From positions 1 through 50,108 of the forward strand of contig CAZEWK010000011.1 in NCBI GenBank assembly GCA_964515905.1: a stretch of DNA of 50,108 nucleotides. The letters are read 5' to 3'. Positions 18,270 through 26,689 of the stretch are shown piece after piece (the first letter of the stretch is position 1; every line of letters begins with the position of its first letter). The notes under the pieces were generated by a model. The model saw only the letters and a list, made by a program, of their open reading frames with translations. It did no database searches and was not told the DNA's origin. The position numbers were made by a program, and so were the translations under genes. The DNA is from GCA-2712985 sp964515905 (GTDB taxonomy: Bacteria > Pseudomonadota > Alphaproteobacteria > UBA7887).

Positions 18270-19382
18270 TTATTTTTGATAAGTAATCCGATAAATGGAG
18301 TCTGCTGTATCGTCTGAAATTAGAAGAGATCCATCCTTCATAACCATAACGTCTGCTGGCCTTCCCCAAGCCTTTTCGCCTTGGAGCCAACCATCAGCAA
18401 AAGTCTCATATTTCACCGCTTCTTGATAATCGTTAAGGCGGACCAAAGTAATACGATATCCTATTTTTTTGCTCCTGTTCCATGAGCCGTGTTCCGCGAT
18501 GAACACCTGGTTGAGATAGTCGTTTGGGAACATTTCCCCGTCATAAAAAGTCATCCCAAGTGGCGCAACATGGGGTCCTAGAGTTTGTGCGGGTGGTTCA
18601 AAGTTTGCACAGTCTGCTTCTTTCCCAAACCGAGGATCAGGAATGTCACTACCGTGGCAATGGGGAAAACCAAAATGAAGACCTGATTTATATGCGTGGT
18701 TAAGTTCGCCAGGTGGAATATTATCGCCGAGATTATCCCGCCCATTGTCAGTAAACCATAAGGTTTTTGTTACTGGATGCCAGGCAAATCCAACAGAATT
18801 CCTAACTCCTCTCGCAAACACTTCCATATTAGACCCATTTGGAGTAATTCGCAGTATGCTAGAAAATGGGTCTGGTCGAATGCAAACATTGCAGGGTGCA
18901 CCGACCGGAACATAGAGCATATCGTCCGGCCCAAAATCGATGAATTTCCAGCCGTGGTGACGTTCATTGGGTAAATTATCTGTGACGACCACAGGTGAGG
19001 GAGGGTTGTTCAACGAATTTTCGATATCATCAAAACGAAGTATGCGGTCGACAGCACTAGCATACAAAGACCCATCCCTAAAGGTAACACCGCTGGGCGC
19101 TTGTAACCGTTCCGAAATGACATACATTTTTTCTGCATACATGTCTTCGTTCTCGTCAACTAGCGCATAGATTTTACCAGCAGACCTAGAACCCACAAAT
19201 AGGGTCCCATTGTCTCCTAATGCCATAGCCCGCGCGTTTACAACATCAGTTGCATAAAGCTCTATTTCGAATCCGGGTGGTAAGCTAATAGTTTCTAATA
19301 GATTCTGATCTGATCTTGAAGTGGATATATTGAGGGTAAGTGCAGGGAGAAAACCTATTAAAAGGTAAATCATTTGTCTCAC
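18270..19382 (-). CDS. PQQ-dependent sugar dehydrogenase-like protein (sorbosone dehydrogenase family), exported
   Basis: The 370-residue beta-propeller protein has an N-terminal signal peptide of about 23 residues. Family features include SLPPGFEIELYA, the HHGWKFIDFGPDDMLYVPVG segment, the paired cysteines of APCNVC (likely a disulfide, not a haem site), WFTDNGRD and AEHGSWNRS. It should be periplasmic and oxidise a sugar or aldehyde using PQQ, though many family members are uncharacterised and PQQ use is not proven. The start is GTG 19382 (AGGAG about 11 bases upstream) or ATG 19373. It lies downstream of the NosR-like gene on the same strand. Confidence 0.82.
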   Translation of the reverse strand: MRQMIYLLIGFLPALTLNISTSRSDQNLLETISLPPGFEIELYATDVVNARAMALGDNGTLFVGSRSAGKIYALVDENEDMYAEKMYVISERLQAPSGVTFRDGSLYASAVDRILRFDDIENSLNNPPSPVVVTDNLPNERHHGWKFIDFGPDDMLYVPVGAPCNVCIRPDPFSSILRITPNGSNMEVFARGVRNSVGFAWHPVTKTLWFTDNGRDNLGDNIPPGELNHAYKSGLHFGFPHCHGSDIPDPRFGKEADCANFEPPAQTLGPHVAPLGMTFYDGEMFPNDYLNQVFIAEHGSWNRSKKIGYRITLVRLNDYQEAVKYETFADGWLQGEKAWGRPADVMVMKDGSLLISDDTADSIYRITYQK

Positions 19383-19490
19383 GGTGTTGTACTTCTCCTA
19401 ATAATGGGCTTTGTTGCCGTCTCAATGGGATGGTGCATTTCACTAAAAGTTACGCGTAATTATACTAAATATAACGTAACTAATAGAAAC

Positions 19491-21629
19491 TCAACGTTTG
19501 GACACTAAGGCTGGGCATCTTTGATTATCCACGTACTCGAGTTGGCAGTCTAGGCATTGAAAGCACTCATTTAAATTTATTGAACCTGAATCGTTGATGG
19601 CACCTACAGGGCATGAAGCAGAACATATTTGGCAGGGATTTCCGCACTTATCGTGACGTTTTAACCAATTTAGTACATGTAGCCGTCCGCTCAGAGATAG
19701 TAGACCACCAAGTGGGCATAAAAATCGACAAAAGAAGCGTTCACTGAATAGACCAATAGCTAATAACACCGCCGCATAGAGCAAATATGGCCAGCTACGA
19801 TTGAATTTTAATGTAATCGCTGTTTTGAAAGGTTCGATTTCTGAAGCATAGCTGCTAAGTTCTGATGAATAAAAGGCAAGTCCAAGTAAAACGATTGCGG
19901 CGATATATTTAATTGACCAGAGTCGTTCTTGAACAGTGTGATTTAGTCGCAACTGCGGAGTTCCAACGACACGAGCTATTTTGTTGAGTATTTCTTGAAG
20001 AGCTCCAAATGGGCACAGCCATCCGCAAAAAACTCCTCGACCCCAAAGTAGCAATGTGGCCAGTACGTATATTACAAGTATTACCATCAAGGGCTCATAT
20101 AGAACTGTTTCCCAATCCAAGCCGTCAACCAAAATTGTTAGGTAATTTATGATATTCAAAATACTTAACTGAGTGCCGGAAATCCACCCCAGCCAGATCA
20201 GAGTCATGCAAAGTACAGTAATTCTAATTAGTCTGTATGTTTTTCGATACTGCACAAGAATATTTTGAAAAAATAAAATCAATGTAACAATAGTCAATAA
20301 TCCTAACACACCAATGATGGACCGTTGCTCCTCAACCCATCGGATTTGCCAGGCGTTCATTTGACTTTCGTGAAATAATCCAAAGAACAAGTAATTTGGG
20401 TCTTTAAAGCCCGCTTTTTCTAACTCCCAATCACTGCCGAGGACATGATGCTGGGGAAGTCGATATTTTAATTCGAAACTAGTTGACTGAACGTCTAATG
20501 GGGGGGTTGTGTCTTGGGAAATAAGGAGTTCGATACTCCAGTCTTTCAATGGGTCCAAGCCCATATTAGACGTTACTCGAACGCGCCCCGCATTGTGAAA
20601 TAAAGGGTAACCAGTAATTGCGAGTCGACGGGCTCTGTAAAAATTTTCGGGAAAAATAGGGTAGGTATTAGTCCCTTGTCGAATTTGGATGAGATCGAAG
20701 ACAGGAACTAAAGATGGGTTGGAGGGAATCCACGAATAGCCACCTTCGGATCCTATAAACAGTTGTTGTTCTCCTGCTTGGGCATCGTCACTAAAACGAC
20801 GATAGGCCCGAGGTCCAAAAAGGTTGCGGCCTATGGAAGGTATTGTGGCGAGGCCGACATATAGTTTTATGAAGGTGTCCTTGTTCTTGGGTCGAGTATT
20901 AATAGAACCCTCTTTTATCCCAAAGGTAGGACCCATTCTTGAGCGCAAGTCAGCGTAGGATAGGGTAAGTACCTTAATTGACCCGTCTGCAACTAAGTCG
21001 GGCCAACTTTTTTTCTCGTAACTGAACTTATCAACGGTTAGGGGTTGAGCATTCTCTTTTATCGTTTTCGTAATGTATCCCACTTTCGAAGCAGAGTTAA
21101 TAATCGCTTGGTACATTGAGAGTGCACTTATTGTTGCACCAGATACAGCATCCAGTCGTTTTCTGTTATCTTCAGAACTAGATTCGTTTAGTGAATGAAG
21201 TGGTCCACGCATAAGCAGATTTGTGATTGAATGTCCGTTCAATCCGTCTAGAAAAAATTCAAATTTCTTGGGCCCAATCATTCCATCTGAAATGAGCGGC
21301 TCATTTTCCTCAAGTAGTTGGTGGCCCGCTATTACGCCATCGTCTCTGAGTGCAACGACAATGTCGAAAGAGCTTCCGCTGTACCCAGCTGGTCTGACGG
21401 TCTCGTGAGTTGAAAAAAGGTAGCCCAGGCGTTTCTGGTCAAAATAGACAGTAGAAATTGGAGGGTCACCTTCTGATGCAGTATGTCTTGTCGATTCTGG
21501 GAATAGTTGTTTGACGATTTTTGGAGATAAACGATCGTCGAATGGCTGATCCATATCAGCAAGAGTTGTGCATGAATTTATGATCAGAGATAGCCCAATA
21601 GTCGCATAGAAAAATATTTTGTTAAGCAC
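19491..21629 (-). CDS. NosR/NirI-like membrane protein with FMN-binding and polyferredoxin domains
   Basis: The 712-residue protein has an N-terminal signal/anchor and a periplasmic FMN-binding domain with SGATIS at 163-168; Thr166 is the expected covalent flavin site by analogy with RnfG and NosR. Several membrane helices follow, with two CxxxCP motifs (Cys535/539 and Cys634/638). The tail holds two 4Fe-4S sets, CGNPCQICSASCP at 662-674 and CFQCLDC at 689-695, ending with Cys705 in RCPAL. This order is that of NosR, the electron-transfer and maturation factor of nitrous oxide reductase. The start is GTG, with AGGA seven bases upstream. No nosZ, nosD, nosF, nosY or nosL gene lies within the window, so the partner is unknown. 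Confidence 0.85.
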   Translation of the reverse strand: MLNKIFFYATIGLSLIINSCTTLADMDQPFDDRLSPKIVKQLFPESTRHTASEGDPPISTVYFDQKRLGYLFSTHETVRPAGYSGSSFDIVVALRDDGVIAGHQLLEENEPLISDGMIGPKKFEFFLDGLNGHSITNLLMRGPLHSLNESSSEDNRKRLDAVSGATISALSMYQAIINSASKVGYITKTIKENAQPLTVDKFSYEKKSWPDLVADGSIKVLTLSYADLRSRMGPTFGIKEGSINTRPKNKDTFIKLYVGLATIPSIGRNLFGPRAYRRFSDDAQAGEQQLFIGSEGGYSWIPSNPSLVPVFDLIQIRQGTNTYPIFPENFYRARRLAITGYPLFHNAGRVRVTSNMGLDPLKDWSIELLISQDTTPPLDVQSTSFELKYRLPQHHVLGSDWELEKAGFKDPNYLFFGLFHESQMNAWQIRWVEEQRSIIGVLGLLTIVTLILFFQNILVQYRKTYRLIRITVLCMTLIWLGWISGTQLSILNIINYLTILVDGLDWETVLYEPLMVILVIYVLATLLLWGRGVFCGWLCPFGALQEILNKIARVVGTPQLRLNHTVQERLWSIKYIAAIVLLGLAFYSSELSSYASEIEPFKTAITLKFNRSWPYLLYAAVLLAIGLFSERFFCRFLCPLGGLLSLSGRLHVLNWLKRHDKCGNPCQICSASCPVGAINDSGSINLNECFQCLDCQLEYVDNQRCPALVSKR

Positions 21630-21735
21630 TTTATGGTCCTAGAGGAGGCCACTAAGTAATAGCACAATCTAATGGCAATGTAGTGTCCCAGAAATTGGCT
21701 CGTCCTTGGGTTTGGATCCCTTAGATGAAAAATGT

Positions 21736-23382
21736 CTACATGTTGGGGTAATTAGGCCCTCCACCTCCTTCCGGGGTTGTCCAAACTATATTCTGGCCAG
21801 GATCCTTTATATCGCAAGTTTTGCAGTGGATGCAATTTTGTGCGTTGATTTGGAGACGCGGGTTGGACCCATCGTCATCCCGAAGGATTTCGTAGACACC
21901 TGCAGGACAATATCTTTGTTCAGGGGCATCATATTCAGCCAGGTTAAAAGAAATTGCCGCATTTGGATCCTTCAAATTTAGATGGATCGGCTGGTTTTCC
22001 TCGTGATTAGTACTGGACAAGAATACGGAAGAAAGGCGGTCAAAGATGACCCTTCCGTCCGGTTTCGGGTATTCGATACGCTTGCAATCTATTGCCTTTT
22101 CTAGAGACTCATGGTCCGGGGAATGGTGGTGTGTCCAAGGAGCTCGGCCTTTAAAAATATACGTATCGATTGCCCCATAAAGTATTGCAGGCCAGAGTCC
22201 CCAACGGAAAGCTGGGCGTATGTTGCGGACTCGATAAAGCTCTGACCAAACCCAGGATTTCTTTAGTTTATCCTCGTAGTCGACCGCCTCCCAACTCTGG
22301 CTGCTTTGCTCATCTGCGACTAATAAATTAAAAACACTTTCCGCTGCCAACATACCTGTTTTCATCGCCGTGTGGCTGCCCTTAATTTTTGGGACATTCA
22401 TGAAACCAGCGGTGCATCCTATGAGAGCGCCTCCAGGGAAGGTGAGCTTTGGAACTGACTGAAATCCACCCTCGTTCAAGGCCTTGGCGCCGTATGCTAT
22501 CCTCTTTCCCTCTTCAAATAGCGGGCGGATAGCAGGGTGTGCCTTAAAACGTTGAAATTCGAAATAAGGATCTATGTGGGGGTTCTTGTAGTCCAGTCCA
22601 ATGACAAATCCGACAGCAACTTGATTGTTATCAAGATGGTAGATGAAAGATCCCCCATAGGTTCTGTTATCTAAAGGCCAACCAACTGTGTGGGTCACCG
22701 TTCCTGCCTTATGAAGTTTAGGCGGCACTTCCCAAAGTTCCTTTAGCCCTATGCCGAAGGTTTGCGGATCACAATCTTTTTGGAGTTCGTATCTACGGAA
22801 CAGTCCTTTTGTCAGTGAACCTCTGCAGCCTTCCGCAAATAAAGTTTGTTTTGCTTTAAGCTCAATACCGGGTTGAAAATTTTCGGTTTTTGATCCGTTC
22901 TTGCCGATACCCATATCACCTGTAGCAACCCCACACACTTTTCCGGTTTCATCATATAATATTTCGGCAGCGGCAAACCCTGGGTATATTTCTACTCCCA
23001 ATGCTTCGGCCTGTTTTGCCAGCCAACGGCAAAGATTCCCTAGTGACACTACAAAGTTCCCATGATTTTGCATCATGGGCGGGGTAAGTGGAAATCGAAA
23101 GCTGCGTGTTTTGCTTAAATAGACAAAGTTATCTTTGGTCACTTGTGTCTTTATTGGCGCGTCGAGGTCCTTCCAGTTCGGAAGTAGTTCATCCAAGGCA
23201 CGAGTTTCAAGCACGGCACCCGAAAGAATGTGGGCACCAACTTCGGAACCTTTTTCTAATACACAAACGCTTATTTCGGTGTCGTTATGTGCTGCTAATT
23301 GCTGTAGCCGTATAGCTGCCGCTAAGCCACTTGGACCTGCCCCAACTATAACAACATCGTATTCCATCACCTCACGACTCAT
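21736..23382 (-). CDS. etfD: electron transfer flavoprotein-ubiquinone oxidoreductase
   Basis: The 548-residue protein has the N-terminal FAD motif GAGPSGLAA (14-22), the GFMNVPKIKGSHTAMKTGML segment, and the C-terminal 4Fe-4S site with CPAGVYEI and CIHCKTCDIKDP, ending in the usual TPEGGGGPNYPNM tail. It takes electrons from ETF, itself reduced by acyl-CoA dehydrogenases, into ubiquinone and hence the bc1 complex encoded nearby. ETF subunit genes are not in the window. Confidence 0.96.
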   Translation of the reverse strand: MSREVMEYDVVIVGAGPSGLAAAIRLQQLAAHNDTEISVCVLEKGSEVGAHILSGAVLETRALDELLPNWKDLDAPIKTQVTKDNFVYLSKTRSFRFPLTPPMMQNHGNFVVSLGNLCRWLAKQAEALGVEIYPGFAAAEILYDETGKVCGVATGDMGIGKNGSKTENFQPGIELKAKQTLFAEGCRGSLTKGLFRRYELQKDCDPQTFGIGLKELWEVPPKLHKAGTVTHTVGWPLDNRTYGGSFIYHLDNNQVAVGFVIGLDYKNPHIDPYFEFQRFKAHPAIRPLFEEGKRIAYGAKALNEGGFQSVPKLTFPGGALIGCTAGFMNVPKIKGSHTAMKTGMLAAESVFNLLVADEQSSQSWEAVDYEDKLKKSWVWSELYRVRNIRPAFRWGLWPAILYGAIDTYIFKGRAPWTHHHSPDHESLEKAIDCKRIEYPKPDGRVIFDRLSSVFLSSTNHEENQPIHLNLKDPNAAISFNLAEYDAPEQRYCPAGVYEILRDDDGSNPRLQINAQNCIHCKTCDIKDPGQNIVWTTPEGGGGPNYPNM

Positions 23383-23447
23383 CTCAACTCCAGAGTATCA
23401 AGGTAGAAATCATTATGGCCCATTATTTCTTAATCCGTGACATAACA

Positions 23448-24248
23448 CTATGCGGCCAGTTTTAGCATTGGGAGGACATCCTTATGCAGTCTAGGATCCC
23501 CGCAGGCAATCACGGAGACATTTTTTTCAGCGGGACCTCCAATCCAGTCTGTAACAATACCGCCTGCACCTTCAATTATAGGGATGAGGGCGTATATATC
23601 CCAAGGTTTCAAATCACTTTCTGTTATTAAATCGATGCACCCAGACGCTAGCATCGCATACGAATAGCAATTGCCACCGAATTGAGTAAGGTGTGTCTCC
23701 CGCATTAATCTTTGAAATACTACTTCCTGGGCGGGCGTGGCCATCATTCGAGGATCTGTGATCGCAAACACCGCTTGATCAAGTCTTTTGCAAGCCCTGG
23801 TTTGAATAGGCTTTCCGTTAAGAAAACTGCCTTCCTTTGTACCAATAAAACGGTCACCTACGATTGGCTGATCCAACACACCTAACAATGGTTGCCCTTG
23901 AAATCCCAGGCCAATAAGGGTGCCAAACATAGGCAGTCCGGCAATAAACGCACGTGTGCCGTCAATCGGATCTAACACCCAACAAAATTCGGCATTCGGG
24001 TTGTAATCCTCATATTCCTCGCCCACGATTCCGTGATCGGGATATCGAGACGTAATGAGATCACGAATAGCCTTCTCTGATTGTTTGTCAGCTTGTGTGA
24101 CTGGTTGGCCAGTAGGAGCACTGGAGGGCTTGTCTTCCACCGCAAGTTCATTGCGAAAATAGGGTACAATAATTCCGCGGGCAGTATCCGCCAAGTGCTC
24201 GGCAAAAGTGCATAACTCAGTGAGTGCGGTGTTAGACACATATTCCAT
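23448..24248 (-). CDS. hisN: inositol monophosphatase family protein, histidinol-phosphatase (HisN) type
   Basis: The 266-residue phosphatase has the metal-binding acidic pair in GEEY (Glu77/78), DPIDGT at 93-98, and the C-terminal WDIYALIPIIEGAGG motif. The TRAFIAGLPMFGTLIGL segment is typical of the HisN histidinol-phosphatase branch. ATG 24248 is preferred over a TTG 36 bases upstream because AGAAGG lies seven bases before it. The specificity is inferred from similarity. Confidence 0.87.
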   Translation of the reverse strand: MEYVSNTALTELCTFAEHLADTARGIIVPYFRNELAVEDKPSSAPTGQPVTQADKQSEKAIRDLITSRYPDHGIVGEEYEDYNPNAEFCWVLDPIDGTRAFIAGLPMFGTLIGLGFQGQPLLGVLDQPIVGDRFIGTKEGSFLNGKPIQTRACKRLDQAVFAITDPRMMATPAQEVVFQRLMRETHLTQFGGNCYSYAMLASGCIDLITESDLKPWDIYALIPIIEGAGGIVTDWIGGPAEKNVSVIACGDPRLHKDVLPMLKLAA

Positions 24249-24340
24249 GCCACGGCCTTCTGCGCAACGACTTGGCTTTCCCAATTATGGTTTCTAAACC
24301 CCTACTGCTATGTTGTGAAGTATTTATTACTGAAAAAGGA

Positions 24341-24367
24341 AAAGGACGCGTCTGGGACGCGTCCTTT
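24341..24367 (-). terminator. rho-independent terminator of the cyclase gene
   Basis: A perfect 12-bp stem (24341-24352 with 24356-24367) closes a three-base loop; the GC core is GGACGCGTC/GACGCGTCC. On the minus strand it is followed by TTTCCTTTTT. It lies about 30 bases after the cyclase stop and is the strongest terminator I see in the window. Confidence 0.85.
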
Positions 24368-24397
24368 CCTCTAATTCAGGACTGTAAGACTGTCCGT

Positions 24398-25453
24398 TTA
24401 CCACATTGCTACTGGGTTACCAATCGATCCCGTCGCGCCCCTTACTGGGACTGGCGAGAAGAAAAAAGCAAATTGGTAGACACCGGCATCGGCGAGTTCC
24501 TTCAGACGGAGGTTCTCGTGGTTTACAATGCCGTGACGTGTCTGCAAGAATTGGTGAACGCAGAAAACACAGTCTGGGTCTGGATTTGGCACAGCGTCAA
24601 CCGGCCATGTGTCGCCCGCAGTCACGCCTGCTTTGCCTTCAGCAATCCAACGAGCAACTTCCATACCAATACCTGGGCAGCCGGCGTTATAAGCCGCTGG
24701 ATCTTCCCAGTTACGTTCCCATCCTGTACGGAAAACGATAGCGTCGCCTTCCATGATTTTGTAATCCGACATTCCCTGGGCGCTCAAGGCAGCTTGCACA
24801 TCTGCCATGGTGATTTCGTCGCCGGGGTTCATCGGGTTGTCCCTAATTGCTGCAATGTCGAGTAGGACAGCACGAGCAATGATGGGATGTAGCTCCTCTG
24901 TACCCAAATGGTTCAGCCCGTACGGATTTCCCATATCGGCTGCAGTGAAACCATTATACCAACGCATTTCGTTTTTATCGCCATTGACGCCAACTTGCAC
25001 GCCGATGTGCCCTAGGCCATCAAACTGAGTTCCAACTTGTCCAATTTCTGTGGCTAAGAATTCATCATTCCACATAATGGCGTTGGGTCCGAATGGGCCA
25101 CCTGTCGGGGTACCTGGAATTCGTAAACTAAATTTACGAGCGCCAAACAGCGGCATGTCTGCATGATATTCATGGCCTATTTCCATAGTCATGCCCTTCT
25201 TAATCACAGACAAAGCGCGCATGACAACTTCCGGCTTTTTGTACCAGTTTGTTGAGCCGGCTTCGTCACCTTCACCCCAGATCGGGTGGGGCCACCATTT
25301 TGAGCCGAGCGGAGTTTCCATTTTATTTCCGTCAACCCAAGGTTTACCGACACAGTCGTTTAAGTTATCTGAGCAGGCAGCAAAAGCGCTACCACTCATT
25401 GCTATCGCGGCACCAAAAGCACCCCCGACGGCAAGTGTTTTTAAGGATCTCAT
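24398..25453 (-). CDS. exported cyclase family protein (kynurenine formamidase-like fold)
   Basis: The 351-residue protein has a clear Sec signal peptide ending near residue 25 (SGSAFA). The cyclase-family metal motif HxGTHxDxxxH appears as QVGTQFDGLGH at 139-149, with two histidines replaced by glutamine, a known subfamily variant. Other features are YHADMPLFG, FRTGWERNW and the C-terminal FFFSPVPVRGATGSIGNPVAMW-like end. Members hydrolyse cyclic or N-formyl amides; the substrate here is unknown. GGGAGG lies six bases before the ATG, an excellent ribosome binding site. It is GC-richer than its neighbours, has its own terminator and a duplicated upstream element. Confidence 0.87.
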   Translation of the reverse strand: MRSLKTLAVGGAFGAAIAMSGSAFAACSDNLNDCVGKPWVDGNKMETPLGSKWWPHPIWGEGDEAGSTNWYKKPEVVMRALSVIKKGMTMEIGHEYHADMPLFGARKFSLRIPGTPTGGPFGPNAIMWNDEFLATEIGQVGTQFDGLGHIGVQVGVNGDKNEMRWYNGFTAADMGNPYGLNHLGTEELHPIIARAVLLDIAAIRDNPMNPGDEITMADVQAALSAQGMSDYKIMEGDAIVFRTGWERNWEDPAAYNAGCPGIGMEVARWIAEGKAGVTAGDTWPVDAVPNPDPDCVFCVHQFLQTRHGIVNHENLRLKELADAGVYQFAFFFSPVPVRGATGSIGNPVAMW

Positions 25454-25549
25454 ATATGTCCTCCCTTACCAATTGGTCCCTAGCTTTATGGGCTAGGCTC
25501 TTAATTTTGCAAGTATCACAACAAGTAATGCAAATTTGCTAAAAGAGAC

Positions 25550-25577
25550 ATTACAATTTTTACTTAGAGGGGTGCAA
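25550..25577 (-). promoter_or_regulatory. candidate promoter of the cyclase gene, overlapping repeat copy 1
   Basis: On the minus strand, TTGCAC (25572-25577) is followed after 16 bases by TGTAAT (25550-25555). The -35-like box lies inside the duplicated element; copy 2 carries the same TTGCAC with TGATAT at the same spacing, so two tandem promoters are possible. Confidence 0.35.
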
Positions 25578-25615
25578 GTAACGTGATTTCTCTATTGGAG
25601 TTAGACCCAGAATTG
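25554..25615. repeat. direct repeat copy 1 (62 bp)
   Basis: This element starts CAATTTTTACTTAGAGGGG and ends CCCAGAATTG. It matches the copy at 25650 except for two transitions and one missing base. Its ends, CAATT and AATTG, are mutually inverted. Within it, ACCCA-GAAT-TGGGT forms a small hairpin with the flanking GGT. Confidence 0.9.
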
Positions 25616-25627
25616 GGTAATTATTGT

Positions 25628-25641
25628 TATGTTATAACATA
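25628..25641. promoter_or_regulatory. 14-bp perfect palindrome between the two repeats
   Basis: TATGTTATAACATA is perfectly self-complementary and sits midway between the repeat copies. It could be an operator for a dimeric regulator, but AT-rich palindromes also arise by chance. Confidence 0.35.
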
Positions 25642-25649
25642 TAGTATAT

Positions 25650-25712
25650 CAATTTTTACTTAGAGGGGTGCAAGTAATGTGATTTCTCTATTGGAGTTAA
25701 ACCCAGAAATTG
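25650..25712. repeat. direct repeat copy 2 (63 bp)
   Basis: This is the second copy of the element, offset 96 bases from the first, starting CAATTTTTACTTAGAGGGG and ending CCCAGAAATTG. Its terminal six bases are inverted repeats (CAATTT and AAATTG). No target-site duplication is obvious. Confidence 0.9.
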
Positions 25713-25753
25713 ACCACATTTTTGTGTAAAATCGTGAAGGATTGAAAGATGCG

Positions 25754-25762
25754 TGGTATGAT
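25754..25762 (+). promoter_or_regulatory. candidate extended -10 element for bamD
   Basis: TG-G-TATGAT fits an extended -10 promoter about 110 bases upstream of the chosen bamD start. No good -35 is visible, as is usual for this class. Confidence 0.3.
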
Positions 25763-25874
25763 TTATTTCCTAATTAAGATTAGCTATTTAACGTTTAATA
25801 TAGGGTGTGCGATCTAAATGATTTCTCAAATAATGGTAATCATGGTTTCCAAGGGCAACAGAATTATTAATAGG

Positions 25875-26666
25875 ATGGACATTCGGAAAGTACTGATTCT
25901 CAGTGCAGTATTCGCGTTGTCTAACTGCGCAAAAGACGAGGCGAACGTCTACCTCGAGAGACCAGTTGAAGATATATACAACTATGCTATGGACCTTTTG
26001 TTAGACAAAGATTACCAGATGGCTGCTCTAACCTTTGAAGAAGTTGAGCGACAACATCCGTACTCAATGTGGTCAACTAAATCTCAACTTATGGCAGCAT
26101 ATGCCCACTATTTAGATAATAGTTATGACGACGCGGTAATAGCAGCAGAACGTTTTATTTCGCTTCACCCTGGTCATGCGGATACGGCATACGCTTATTA
26201 TTTGTTGGGTCTATGTTACTACGAACAAATATCCGATGTGGGACGAGACCAAAAAATGACCACGAAGGCATTGGAAGCGTTTATCGCAGTAGTAAAGCGC
26301 TATCCAACTTCTGAGTACGCGCGTGATGCGAACATGAAAATTGATTTGGCTCGTGATCATCTTGCTGGCAAGGAAATGGAAATAGGACGTACGTATCAAA
26401 GCCTAGAATTTTATGTAGCCGCAATAAACCGTTTTCGTAATGTGGTAGAGGATTACCAGACAACTAGCCATGTACCAGAAGCGTTGTTTCGTTTAACAGA
26501 AACCTACTTGGCCCTCGGTGTTACTAAGGAGGCCGAGGTAGCGGCTGCCGTGCTGGGACATAATTTTCCTGAAAGTGAGTGGTATGAAAGTTCTTACGCT
26601 TTATTACGAGTCCGTAATTTAGAGCCGCGCTTATCAAAGCGATCCTGGCTTGCCCGTTTGTTTTGA
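25875..26666 (+). CDS. bamD: outer membrane protein assembly factor BamD (lipoprotein)
   Basis: The chosen ATG gives a 263-residue lipoprotein: a hydrophobic signal with lipobox LSNC, acylated Cys18. Tetratricopeptide-like helices follow, with typical BamD phrases such as YNYAMDLLLDKDYQMAALTFEEVERQHPYS and YYLLGLCYYEQISDVGRDQ. An in-frame ATG at 25818 would add 19 residues and spoil the signal, so it is disfavoured. It assembles beta-barrel proteins with BamA. It leads an apparent operon with recN and ligA, a common order in alphaproteobacteria. Confidence 0.93.
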   Translation: MDIRKVLILSAVFALSNCAKDEANVYLERPVEDIYNYAMDLLLDKDYQMAALTFEEVERQHPYSMWSTKSQLMAAYAHYLDNSYDDAVIAAERFISLHPGHADTAYAYYLLGLCYYEQISDVGRDQKMTTKALEAFIAVVKRYPTSEYARDANMKIDLARDHLAGKEMEIGRTYQSLEFYVAAINRFRNVVEDYQTTSHVPEALFRLTETYLALGVTKEAEVAAAVLGHNFPESEWYESSYALLRVRNLEPRLSKRSWLARLF

Positions 26667-26689
26667 ACTAATATTCGTAGTTTTCAGAC

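Larger units (their letters stand above)
25454..25874. other. 421-base divergent intergenic region upstream of the cyclase gene and bamD
   Basis: This is the longest gene-free stretch. It holds two direct copies of a 62-63 bp element, a 14-bp palindrome between them, candidate promoters in both directions, and a possible upstream ATG (25818) in frame with bamD. No tRNA or known riboswitch is recognised. Confidence 0.7.

Noticed and set aside
24272..24865. A 197-codon plus-strand open frame
   Set aside because: It is antisense to the cyclase gene, whose GC-rich codons lower stop frequency on the other strand; it also runs through the terminator hairpin.
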